Shown here: in pieces, positions 41,287-52,258 of the stretch | Layout: each line of letters opens with the position of its first letter | How positions within the stretch are numbered: the stretch's first letter is position 1 | DNA from: Liolophura sinensis | Lineage: Eukaryota > Mollusca > Polyplacophora > Chitonida > Chitonidae | Direction: 5' to 3' | NCBI RefSeq assembly: GCF_032854445.1 | Contig: NC_088306.1 | Location: forward strand, 1,554,501-1,618,500 | Length of the DNA stretch: 64,000 nucleotides | Program-made: the position numbers and the translations under genes | Notes under the pieces: model-generated | The model's database searches: none | Told to the model about the DNA's origin: nothing | The model's input: the letters and a program-made list of their open reading frames with translations, nothing else

Positions 41287-41522
41287 AGAGGGCCGTGACC
41301 GATGTAGTTAGCACGCCAGCACGCCACAATGACCCAATGCTTTCGCTGTGAGTTCAAGTCCAGCTCATGCTCTCCGTTTGTTGAGGTTTGTCAGCAACCT
41401 GCGGATGGCCGTGGGTTTCCCCCGGGATCAGCCCGGTTTACTCAAACCATAATTCTGGCTGCTGTCTTATAAGTAAAATATTCTTGAGTAGGGCGTATAG
41501 CACCAAACTAATAAATAAAATC
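41287..41522 (+). repeat. tRNA-derived SINE, full-length copy
   Basis: Head GATGTAGTTAGCACGCCAGC and GAGTTCAAGTCC; body CAGCAACCTGCGGATGGCCG, TGGGTTTCCCCCGGGATC; tail ACCATAATTCTGGCTG, AAATATTCTTGAGTAG. Confidence 0.85.
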
Positions 41523-42551
41523 AAATCTCATCCCCAACCCAAAATTGACTGATTGTGATTGAACATCACCAATACCACAACAAGGAAGCCAGTGGAAGCT
41601 ATTCACATTCAACGATTAAATCCACAGATCAACCGTGACCGTGGCCTGCTAATCCCCACCGCTTACTGTGAACTGATCTCAGAAGTCACAGATCGAACCA
41701 CCCACAGATCTCTACCATTGATCTAATCACTTAATCCTTCGCCTCTGTGTGTTGACACTAATCACTTTATGTGGTTATATAAGTAGAGTTGCTATGGTTG
41801 TTCATTATGCTTGATAACGGTATTAGTATCCATACCGAAATGCCGCTTCCAAATAAACCGAACTTGTTATCCATATATCTCGCTATGTAACCCAACTCAA
41901 CTTGTAAATGCCTCTCAAAGATGAAATAAATCAATAGAAACATACATAGGATTAAGGAAAGTGGTCAAGCAATACAGTCAGTTCAGCTATAAGATTTTCG
42001 ACAATTTGGTCTTGAACACGGCATTTCCCTGGCAATCACTTTTTTCTGTCCTTGGCAACACTAAATAGCCTTTATTGAAAACCATGTTACACATGGAAAA
42101 GTGTGTGAGTAGGTTGCGCGAAAGGTGTGTGGTTTTCTTTCACCCCCACCCATTAAAATGACCACAATGGTATGAGTAAAAATGTTATGAGTTTGACATT
42201 AAACAATGCTCAAACGGGTGAATAAATAAACGAAAACGACGTAGAAAACATGCGAGTTTTATTTTTACTTACAACGTTTGGTGGTTTTGTTATAGCTGTG
42301 TAGTCATCTAGGAGTTTCTCTGACCGATACGTGGTCAAGCGGCAAGCGATTCGACGCGGAAAATACTTCAGAAGAGTTCAGTGCGGCGTCAATCACTCGC
42401 CGAGCTACACCGTATATATAACACGCCGCATTAAGCATCGCTATAAGTGTGAGCATCCCACTGGCAACGCTTGGAGAGTTTCGGCGGTGTTAGAGCCGCA
42501 CCGCATCTCGAAGCACCGCAATTGTGTGCGTACTCTGAGAGGCAATTTTGA
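41523..42551. other. Non-coding stretch with one GC-richer frame
   Basis: A plus-strand frame at about 42331-42579 (KRQAIRRGKYFRRVQCGV and on) is GC-richer than its surroundings and Arg-rich. No domain is recognised and it runs into a SINE, so it is not called a gene. Confidence 0.3.
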
Positions 42552-42807
42552 AGGAAACCAGTTGGCTAGCGCAACGTAACGACAACGGAGTCTCACACCA
42601 ATGCGGTCTCTGTGGGTTCAAGTCCAACTCATGTTGTCTTCCTCTCCGCCCGTACGTGGGAAGATCTTCCAGTAACCTGGGGATGGTCGTGGGTTTCCCT
42701 TGGGTTCTGTCCGGTTTCCTCCCACCATAATACTGGCCGCCGTCGTATAAGTGAAATATTCTTGAGTACGACGTAAAACACCAACCAAATAAATAAATTA
42801 ATTAATA
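42552..42807 (+). repeat. tRNA-derived SINE, full-length copy
   Basis: Degenerate head (CAGTTGGCTAGCGCAACG), B box GGGTTCAAGTCC, then CCGCCCGTACGTGGGAAGAT, TTCCTCCCACCATAATACTG, GCCGCCGTCGTATAAGTGAA, ATTCTTGAGTACGACGTAAA. The tail is nearly identical to the LINE tail at 24209-24303. Confidence 0.9.
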
Positions 42808-43050
42808 ATTTCAGTTCAGTATAAGGAAAGAGCAATGATGCGAATGCTTTGTGGTGATTACAGAGCAGCTGCATCATCGCATTGTGGTCAAAGATTAGTC
42901 ACTATTTAGACGTACGTCATACGTATAACAGACGTGATCTCACAAAACTGAACACATGTAAACCATGCAGAGGGTTCAAGGCAAAGCAGTTCTTCAGTTC
43001 TGTGACTTTACACCAGCGCGTTAGATATCGGGACAGTCGATGACTTTTAG
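42808..43050. other. Non-coding spacer
   Basis: Nothing recognised. Confidence 0.35.
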
Positions 43051-43382
43051 AAATGGAACAGTAAGGGGCTTTATAGCTGTGTATATTGTGTCCACACGGT
43101 AAGGGGAATTGTACAGTAAGGAAGGGCTTTGTAACTCTGTACACTGTGTCCACACGGTAAGGGGAATTGTGCAGTAAGGGCTTTGTAGTTCTGTATACTG
43201 TGGCCATACACTGAGGTGCATTGTGCAGCAAGGAGGGGCTTTGTAGCCCTGTATACTATGTCCGCACGGTAAGAGGAATTGTACAGTAAGGGACTTTGTA
43301 GCTCTGTATACTGTGCCCACACGGTAAAGGGAATTGTACGGTAAGGGGCTTTGTAGCTCTGTGTACTGTGCCCGCACGGTAT
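43051..43382. repeat. Tandem repeat, 55-60-bp unit, about 6 copies
   Basis: The unit is GTAAGGGGAATTGTACAGTA, then AGGGGCTTTGTAGCTCTGTA, then TACTGTGTCCACACG, with length variation in the AAGG-rich part. Three overlapping minus-strand frames are open across it because of its composition; they are not genes. Confidence 0.85.
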
Positions 43383-44645
43383 AGCCTTACGTCTCATGAG
43401 CCATAATACTGTATGCAAAGGCTTCGATAATTCTAAAGCGGGGATAGGCCCTAGTGCGAGAAACTGTGCACCTCAAGTAGCGAAAATGACTATAGCTGTG
43501 AGTGACAGCTACTGGCTCACTCGTAAGGTTACTTTTTTCAGTTCTATTTTACTCTTCTTTCCCTGTTATATGGCAAGCATGCGACTTGTAAAGCTTGAAA
43601 CATGCACTGAAACGATGTATAGGTTTCAAAATCGAAAATTTGTAGCCGGCTCCAGCCACACTGAATTACACACTGTAGAACTGTGACAATCACTGTACAA
43701 CAAATGTGGCTTTCTGAAAAATTCTTGAGCACGCAGTTATGCGCCAATCAATTAAATAAATGTGTAACAAAAGTAACCTTCAGCCTTATACTTCCGCTAC
43801 GCATAACATGTTAATGTTAATGATAGCTAGAGGATTGCGTGTGCGCTCAACCAGGATTCACGTATGATTTCGGTACAATTGCTAAATGTTAGGTAATACT
43901 ATAGCTTAACCATTCTAATTCATAATGACACTTACTTAATACAAGGCGGCTTTTATCTGTACTCGCATCAAAGTATTTTCCAAAGAAGAAGAAACAAAAG
44001 AACTACAAAGATTCGAACACTTCCTCGATGTGCAAGATATTCTCAACATCGACTTCGTTAGTCCACTGACCTATGTAGGATGCCTGATAGACTAGCACTG
44101 CAATGTGGATTTTAGACGTGTCAGCTTAGGACAAAACTGGTCACATTATAGAGTAACGGTATTTTTCTGGTTACCGTTAATCTCCATACTGTAAATTAAA
44201 AACACATTGCCTCGTTTGAACGAATAATTGATTGAGAGTGCATTTTTGGCCGGTTATTACTAAGTAACTATTTGTTCTATGGCCATATAACTTTTAAGGG
44301 TTCTTCGACCAAGATTTATACTTCTAATCTGGAATTTTGCAGAAATTTTACAGAAATTCCGCCCTACCGTACCTCCTAGGGGCCAATTCTCCATCTTAAA
44401 GTACCTCGCATGGGCCAATTCTCCGTCTTACCGTACCAGGTCCTTTCATGGTAAAGACATATTAGTCGAATTCAAAACAAAAATAATAAACAATACCAAC
44501 CGACTACAAGAACAATTCTGATAGCTTTTTGATATAATATACGGTAGCCACTTTACTCTGAAAGCCGAAAAGCCGAAACATCAGCGAGTTGTCACCACAG
44601 CGATGGCGGTAAACTTAGAGAATTGATAGTTGTTAGATCCTTCCT
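43383..44645. other. Non-coding stretch with a SINE tail trace
   Basis: A diverged SINE tail lies at about 43712-43765 (ATTCTTGAGCACGCAGTTAT, then CCAATCAATTAAATAAAT). At about 44365-44440 a 40-bp segment (GGGCCAATTCTCC flanked by CCGTACC-like blocks) is repeated twice. No gene. Confidence 0.4.
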
Positions 44646-44670
44646 CAGATTATACCTACACATTTAATAG
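44646..44670. repeat. Isolated left-edge unit of the 25-bp minisatellite
   Basis: CAGATTATACCTACACATTT, then AATAG is one complete 25-bp unit, cut off from the main array by the family-B element. Confidence 0.8.
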
Positions 44671-45002
44671 TGAGTGCGTGAGTGAGTGCTTGGGGTTTAA
44701 CGTCGTACTCAACAATTTTTCAGTCATATGACGACGAAGGAATCATTAGGGTGCATGCACGTGTAATGTGCCTCCTTGTTGCAGGACGGATTTCCACCGC
44801 TCTTTTATTTAGTGCTGCATCACTGAGACGACTTACCGAAGGCAAGTAAGCCGCCCCGCCCGAGCCATTATACTGATACGGGTCAACCAGTCGTTGCACA
44901 ATCCCCTTCATGCTGAACGCCAAGCGAGGAAGTTACAACTTCCTCTTTTAAAGTCTTAGGTGTGACTCGACCAAGGATTGATCCTGGATCTACCGGTCCC
45001 GA
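44671..45002 (+). mobile_element. Dispersed repeat family B, complete copy inside the minisatellite edge
   Basis: Head GGGGTTTAACGTCGTACTCA, TTTTTCAGTCATATGACGAC, TGCCTCCTTGTTGCAGGACG, ATTATACTGATACGGGTCAA, CTGAACGCCAAGCGAGGAAG, tail GATCCTGGATCTACCGGTCC. It is flanked by TACACATTTAATAG (44657-44670) and TACACATTTTATAG (45003-45016), which match at 13 of 14 bases. These are either a target duplication or two minisatellite units. Confidence 0.7.
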
Positions 45003-45526
45003 TACACATTTTATAGCAGATTATACCCACACATCGTATAGCAGATTATACCTACACATCGTATAGCAGATTATACCTACACATCGTATAACAGATTATA
45101 CCCACACATCGTATAGCAGATTATACCCACACATCGTATAGCAGATTATACCTACACATCGTATAACAGATTATACCCATACATCCTAAATCAGATTATA
45201 CCCATACATCCTAAATCAGATTATACCCACACATCGTATAGCAGATTATACCCACACATCGTATAGCAGATTATACCTACACATCGTATAGCAGATTATA
45301 CCCACACATCGTATAGCAGATTATACCCACACATCGTATAGCAGATTATACCTACACATCGTATAGCAGATTATACCTACACATCGTATAGCAGATTACA
45401 CCTACACATTTTATAGCAGATTATACCCACACATCGTATAGCAGATTATACCTACACATTTTATAGCAGATTATACCCACACATCGTATAGCAGATTATA
45501 CCCACACATCGTATAACAGATTATAC
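45003..45526. repeat. 25-bp minisatellite, left part, about 21 units
   Basis: The unit is CCYACACATCGTATAGCAGA then TTATA. It is continuous in phase with 52259-57602 once the LTR element and its target duplication are removed. Confidence 0.97.
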
Positions 45527-46528
45527 TGTTACGGTATTGACAACGGCAACAGAAAACAGACTCAGTGACTCAATATTACAATGTAAACAATGCTTTATAT
45601 ATATAAAATGAGACGTACAGTTTTACAGACAGTTCAACAACAACAACATAAAAAACACACATCAGTATTACCGGTCTTTAAAAGTTTCCAGTTCACCTTT
45701 TCATCCCAAGGAATGTATTCCAGGAAATCCAACGTAAAGACCATGGGATAAACACAAAGTCACAAATTGTCCCAGACAGGTACTTCGCCAGGTTAGCGAA
45801 CGCAAACACAGTACACAGGTTACACAGAACTGGAACAGTCAAGCCTTTGAATGACGTCACACCCGCAGAGCACAACACAGGGTAAATACAGGCATGTAGG
45901 TATAATCCACTTCAGATCAGTCACAGCTCCCGCAGAAGCTCACAAACGAGCCGTTCAGAGACGTAGAGTAATGTCACCTTGTGGCAGAACGAACGTCCTT
46001 TGCAAAAACTGAAAACTTCAGTTTAGAGTCCTTGACGACCTTGTCGGTCAGGTGAGGTCAGCGTGTTAAACAAATTACACAGTCCACACTGTATAATCAT
46101 AATAAAGATCCGAACACCAATAGACGTGACTTCCGCAGAAATTCACATAAACCAGACATCAGTACTACTGTGGTACACAAACGGTGCCGGCATAAAAATC
46201 TGTCCTCCCAAATGAAACTGGCATCACCAGCTCATATAAATATAATGGACTCCATACGAGAGCGTCGCACACTCTCCCGGCTCCCAGTGGATGCAGCAAA
46301 AATACCTCCCCTCTGCACAGAAAACACGGCTTATATACGCTCCAGGTGGATTCAACTATTTTTAGACACAGAATTAACAGCCAATGTACAGCCAGTTAAA
46401 TAAACAGAGCATTGAACAAGGTGCTTTCGGCCAGGTCCGCGCTGTACATATATAACAGGGCCTGTTATGCTTTCACAAAGGTCCGCAGACTAACAGTACA
46501 TGAAGACGTTAAATAGTCATACATAACA
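45527..46528 (-). repeat. 3' LTR of the retrotransposon
   Basis: Begins TGTTACGGTATTGACAACGG and ends CATACATAACA on the plus strand. It contains 30 bp (about 46052-46081) absent from the other LTR. TATATAAG lies on the minus strand at 46330-46337. Short frames inside are not genes. Confidence 0.95.
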
Positions 46529-46538
46529 CCCCCACCCT
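46529..46538 (-). other. Polypurine tract
   Basis: The minus strand reads AGGGTGGGGG directly before the 3' LTR, the expected place for the plus-strand primer of reverse transcription. Confidence 0.75.
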
Positions 46539-46642
46539 TCAGGGAAAGAAAGTTTTGCATAAAACTTTCTTTAACATATTCATAATTATGAATAATAATA
46601 TTATTTACCACAGTGTATAAAAAAAAAGCTGCAGAAAACCAA

Positions 46643-49600
46643 CTAGACACGTGACAAACAATCAGCAATCACATTATCTTTCCCTTTTATGTGTCTAATC
46701 TCTAGATTAAATTCTTGCAAAAGCAAACTCCACCGTAACAATCTTCGGTTTTTACCTTTTAGTTTGTGCAAGAAAGTCAAGGGATTGTGATCTGTATACA
46801 CAACAATGGGGTAACTTGACGAAGTCACGTATACTTCAAAATGCTGTAATGCTAGAATCAAGGACAGACACTCCTTTTCTATTGTCGAATAATTTCTCTG
46901 GCACTTGTCAAATTAGCGAGAGAAAAAACATACAGGGTGATCAACGTGATCTGTTTCATTTTCTTGTAACAAAACTGCCCCAGCAGATATATCACTAGCA
47001 TCAACAGCTAGCTTAAATGGTAAATTAAAATAAGGTGCTACAAGTATGGGGCCGCTGCTTAGCATGGCCTTTAATCTATCAAAAGATCTCTGACACTCAA
47101 TGGACCACAAGAATTTAGCACCTTTCTTTAACAGCTGAGTTAATGGCTCACTAACAAATGAAAAGTTCCTACAGAACTTTCGATAATAACCTGCCATGCC
47201 CAAAAAACGCTTTAACTCTCTCTTACAACTTGGCACTGGAAAACAAGAGATGGCACTGATTTTAGAATTAACAGGTTTTACCTGACCCTGTCCGACAACA
47301 TGCCCTAGATATGTGACAAAAGCACAACCAAACTCACACTTGGCCAAATTTACTGTAAGATTGGCTTGGGACAGTCTCGCAAATAATGCCTCCATGATAT
47401 TTAAATGTTCCTCCCAAGTGTCACTGAATATAATTACATCGTCGATGTAAACACGACACCCTTTAAGGCCTGTTGTAACGTTGTTCACAAGTCGTTGAAA
47501 GGTGGCAGGGCTGTTCTTCATCCCAAAGGGCATGACTTTGTACTGGTATAAACCATCTGGGGTAGCAAACGCTGACACCTCACGAGCGCGCTGCGTGAGC
47601 GGTACTTGCCAAAATCCTTTCAATAGGTCAAACTTGGAGACAACGTTGGACTTTCCCACGGCATCGATACAGTCGTCGATCCTTGGAATGGGAAAGTTGT
47701 CTGCTTTAGTGACGGCATTCACTTTGCGATAGTCTGTACACATACGGTACGTCCCATCTGGTTTTGGCACAAGAATACAAGGTGAACTCCAATTACTGTT
47801 ACTGGGCTCGACCAGATCATTTTCCAGTAAATACTGAACTTCTTTTCTCAAGTATTCAGTTTTAGTTGGGTTCAGTCTGTATGGATGTTGTTTAATCGGC
47901 TTGGAATCTCCAACTTCAACATCATGGTAGATGGATTCAGTCCTGGTTGGAACATCAGGGAACAAATGTTCATATCGACGAACCAAATCCTTCAACTGCT
48001 GGCGTTGCTGATATTCCAGATGACCCAACACAGAATCAATGTCCTCAAGAATACTTGAATTCTGGAGTTTGGCTGACCGGAACCTTAAGTCAAAATCTTG
48101 ATCATCCCTAACAGCTGAATCAGGGCATAAGTTAGAGGTAACAACTCCACTAGGATGTACAACATTGAGATCAGTGCTATCTCTGTCTACATATGGCTTT
48201 AACATGTTAATGTGACAAAGTTGTCTAGATTTGCGCCGATCAGGAGTGAAAATAATATAATTAAGATCACTTAGCCTCTTGTCTACTACATAAGGTCCAA
48301 AATAACGAGCCTCAAGTGGCTTACCACTAACTGGAAGTAAGGCCAATACCTTCTGACCAACTTCAAATCTGCGTCTTACTGTCTCTTTGTCATACTTAGT
48401 TTTCATACTCTTCTGAGAAGCTGTAAGATTCTCTCTGGCTAACTCACATACTCTGTTGAGCTTAGTACGAAAACTTGACACATACTGTAATAGGTTATCA
48501 TTGTCACTATCACCAGACACAAACTTTTCCTTGAACAACTGTAGTGGACCACGCACAGTATGGCCAAACACAAGTTCAAATGGACTAAATCTAAGTGACT
48601 CTTGTACAGACTCTCTTACAGCAAACATTAGCAAAGGTACACCCTCGTCCCAATCTTTCCCTGTCTCAAAGCAGTAAGTTCTTATCATACTTTTCAGTGT
48701 CTGATGGAATCTCTCTAGTGCTCCTTGACTTTGTGGGTGATAAGCTGAGGATTTATACTGGCTAATACCTAGCTCATGCATAACTTGTTGGAACACACCA
48801 GGGATTGTCTGATTAGGTTTCCCCACTAACTGACATGCATGACAAGACCTGCAAAATTCAGTAACATCTTTCCTTATTCCTGGCCAATAAAAATGACTGA
48901 GAATCTTATGATAGGTCTTATTAACACCTAAATGACCTGCTAACGGCGTTTCATGCGCTATAGTCAGTATGTCTTTACGATAAGACTTGGGCACAACTAC
49001 CTGATGCTTAACTGCCCATTCATCCTCCAACGAAACATCGGGAGGTCTCCACTGCCGCATCAATATGCCAGACTTGACATAGTAGTAGCATGGGTCAGGT
49101 AAAGATTCACCATCTTTAGCTGCATCATTAAACAAGCAAGAAATACTTGGATCACTGTGTTGTTCAGCAATCAACTTAGTCCTACAAAATGGCTGATCAC
49201 CACTAACAAAATTAGTATCTACTTCCTGCTGGCTGTCTAATTTGGAAGAATCTCCATCCAACATGTTGTTGAGAAAAGTCTCACTCAAATCAACAGTACT
49301 ACCCTGGTCCGTACTGACTTTTCTAGACATAGCTCTTGTAACAACACAGGACGGATATAAACCCGCTATCTCGCTTTCAACTGGCTCTGTGACTGAATTC
49401 AGAGAAGGCTTATCAACCATTAAGGGATCAACAGTAACCTTATCATGTGCTAAGTCATTTCCTAACAACAAATGAATACCCTCAAAAGGTAATGAAGGCT
49501 TAATGCCTACCCTGACAGGTCCAGATATCAAATCTGATGACAAATAAATATCATGAAGGGGAACACTGACAAAGTCACTAGACTCTACACCTCTAATAAG

Positions 49601-51157
49601 GGCACGAACCCCAGAGTATGACTCTTCAGAAAAGGGCAGAGTATTCATCAACAACAGAGACTGAGATGCCCCAGTATCCCTTAATATCTTTATAGGGGTA
49701 GCACAAGACATGTCGCTTCTAAGCGACACTGAACCAGAATTGATAAACGGAGCGAAGCTATCCATAGAGCATTTGGGAATCTTATCCAATCCCGTATCAG
49801 CTAACTCAGATCTGCTTTTAACTGCTGATGTAACGTCCGGCAATGTTTTGTGCATTGCAACACAAAGACCTGTGGGCTTAGACTCATTCTGAGCTTCCCG
49901 TCTCCTTTTCAACTTGTAACATTCACTCATCACGTGACCTACCCGCTTGCAAAAATTACAAGTGACCCTATTTCGAGGACTACCATTCCAATCTGAACTA
50001 CGTGAACCATGAGCTGTAGAACCATTGGAGCCTGGTGTAGAACTCTTCTGTATAGAGCTACCTCTACCTGTTGCATGTGACTGGATATTTCTACGTATAA
50101 ATGAATTAAATGGCTTACCCGTGTATGTAACCTTATGTGTCAAGGAATAATCATCAGCTAAACTAGCCGCCTCTTCAAGTGTACTCGCCTTCTGCTCATC
50201 AACGAACACCTTTACATCATTATGAATACAACGCTTGAACTCTTCTACCAGCACAAGCTGACGCAAACTTTCAAAATCCTTGCCTATTTTCTTGGCTATA
50301 CACCAGCGATCAAACAACTGCTCCTTAGCTCGACCAAACTCAACGTATGTCTGATCTCTACCTTTTTCACAGTTACGAAATTTCTGGCGGTAAGCTTCAG
50401 GCACCAATTCATAACCCTTCAAAATTACCTCTTTCACATAGTCATAATTGGAAGCATTCTCTACACTTAACTGAGTGTAAATTTTCCTGGCCTTTCCAAT
50501 TAGCACACTCTGTAATAACATAGTCCAGAACTCTTTAGGCCACTTCAAGCTATATGCAATTTTCTCAAAATGCAGAAAATACTTATCCACCTCTTTTTCC
50601 TGAAAGGATGGAGCTAACCGAATGTATTTGGTCACATCAAATCCTGTACCCTGTCTACCGGAAGGACCCGGTTTCTCATCTCTCTCTACCTCTAACTTTT
50701 TCATTTGGAACTCCAATTCTCTTTCCCTCTCTCTTTCTTGCCTCTCTCTCTCCTCTCTCTGCACTTCCCTCTCCCTTTCCTCTCTCTGCACTTCCCTCTC
50801 TCTTTCCTCTCTCTCTCTCTGCATTTTCAACTTTTCTAACTCTATCTCATGTTCCCTCTCTTTCTTCTTCTCTCTTTCCTCTCTCTCCAATCTCAACTTT
50901 TCTAACTCAAACTGCTTAAACTTAAGCTCGGCATCAGACTGACCCTCGAACTCATAATCAGATAATGCAGAACTATCAAACTTCCCTATCTCCACTAAAT
51001 GTTTCAACAAAGTATGCTCCATATCTCTTTTCCGACATGAAGACTTTATGGACAGACCTAAAAATGTCCCTAACTTAACCAAGTCGTCCTTCTTTAAACT
51101 CTCAAAAACATCCTGATCGGGCGCATTAACAAACTGTTTAGGATCAAAATCTCCCAT
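46643..51157 (-). CDS. Retrotransposon gag-pol polyprotein with one in-frame stop
   Basis: One frame, 1,505 codons, interrupted only by TAA at 46913-46915 (codon 1415), where the surrounding residues (CFFSR, then FDKCQRNYSTIEKECLSLIL) show uninterrupted RNase H. Approximate residues: Glu/Arg-rich coiled coil 75-165; capsid 170-360, whose end resembles a SCAN domain; CCHC zinc knuckle 399-412 (CNFCKRVGHVMSEC); protease about 491 (DTGAS); integrase zinc-binding His/Cys motif about 731-774; integrase core remnant about 785-880, keeping the last catalytic Glu (GALERFHQ) but lacking the segment with the first two acidic residues; chromodomain-free linker; RT about 1075-1300 with YIDD near 1236; RNase H from about 1380. 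The start ATG at 51157 follows the primer site by about 100 bp. The usual proteins copy RNA into DNA and insert it. Confidence 0.92.
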
Positions 51158-51262
51158 TGTAAATATTTAGCCACTGAATCATTCACTGTTAAAATTAAGC
51201 AATCGCTTCTCACATATGTTTAACTTCAAATATCCGGTGCAAAACAAAAAGGAAACAATCAG

Positions 51263-51280
51263 TTCCCGGACAAGCCCCCA
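51263..51280 (-). other. Primer binding site, tRNA-Pro-like
   Basis: The minus strand reads TGGGGGCTTGTCCGGGAA, five bases after the 5' LTR. It agrees at about 16 of 18 positions with the tRNA-Pro 3' end complement used by many retroelements. Confidence 0.75.
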
Positions 51281-51285
51281 ATTTC

Positions 51286-52258
51286 TGTTACGATATTGAC
51301 AACGGCAACAGAAAACAGACTCAGTGACTCAATATTACAATGTAAACAATGCTTTATATATATAAAATGAGACGTACAGTTTTACAGACAGTTCAACAAC
51401 AACAACATAAAAAACACACATCAGTATTACCGGTCTTTAAAAGTTTCCAGTTCACCTTTTCATCCCAAGGAATGTATTCCAGGAAATCCAACGTAAAGAC
51501 CATGGGATAAACACACAAGTCACAAATTGTCCCAGACAGGTACTTCGCCAGGTTAGCGAACGCAAACACAGTACACAGGTTACACAGAACTGGAACAGTC
51601 AAGCCTTTGAATGACGTCACACCCGCAGAGCACAACACAGGGTAAATACAGGCATGTAGGTATAATCCACTTCAGATCAGTCACAGCTCCCGCAGAAGCT
51701 CACAAACGAGCCGTTCAGAGACGTAGAGTAATGTCACCTTGTGGCAGAACGAACGTCCTTTGCAAAAACTGAAAACTTCAGTTTAGAGTCCTTGACGACC
51801 TTGTCGGTCAGGTCCACACTGTATAATCATAATAAAGATCCGAACACCAATAGACGTGACTTCCGCAGAAATTCACATAAACCAGACATCAGTACTACTG
51901 TGGTACACAAACGGTGCCGGCATAAAAATCTGTCCTCCCAAATGAAACTGGCATCACCAGCTCATATAAATATAATGGACTCCATACGAGAGCGTCGCAC
52001 ACTCTCCCGGCTCCCAGTGGATGCAGCAAAAATACCTCCCCTCTGCACAGAAAACACGGCTTATATACGCTCCAGGTGGATTCAACTATTTTTAGACACA
52101 GAATTAACAGCCAATGTAAAGCTAGTTAAATAAACAGAGCATTGAACAAGGTGCTTTCGGCCAGGTCCGCGCTGTACATATATAACAGGGCCTGTTATGC
52201 TTTCACAAAGGTCCGCAGACTAACAGTACATGAAGACGTTAAATAGTCATACATAACA
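51286..52258 (-). repeat. 5' LTR of the retrotransposon
   Basis: 973 bp, the same ends as the other LTR. The minus strand has TATATAAG at 52060-52067, a good TATA box, so U3 is about 52258-52068 and transcription likely starts near 52035. It lacks 30 bp present in the 3' LTR. Confidence 0.95.
52060..52067 (-). promoter_or_regulatory. TATA box in the 5' LTR
   Basis: TATATAAG on the minus strand, in the context GCGTATATAAGCCGTG. It is identical in both LTRs. Confidence 0.6.

Larger units (their letters stand above)
45527..52258 (-). mobile_element. LTR retrotransposon, Gmr1-like (Ty3/gypsy RT with integrase before RT)
   Basis: 6,732 bp. It has two LTRs (1,002 and 973 bp, TG to CA ends), a 4-bp target duplication (ATAC at 45523-45526 and 52259-52262), a tRNA-Pro-like primer site, a purine tract and one long gag-pol frame on the minus strand. 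Domain order is gag, zinc knuckle, protease, integrase, reverse transcriptase, RNase H. In ordinary Ty3/gypsy elements integrase comes last; gypsy-type RT with integrase ahead of it is the hallmark of the Gmr1 group, first named in cod. Two defects make this copy non-autonomous: a missing integrase core segment and a stop in RNase H. LTR similarity (a 30-bp indel and few substitutions) shows a young insertion. Confidence 0.93.

Noticed and set aside
43021-43418. Overlapping minus-strand frames of 104-118 codons
   Set aside because: They are translations of the 55-60-bp tandem repeat in different phases.
46170-52133. Plus-strand frames inside both LTRs and opposite the polyprotein
   Set aside because: The LTR frames are copies of one another; the others mirror the minus-strand gag-pol frame. 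No separate gene is supported.
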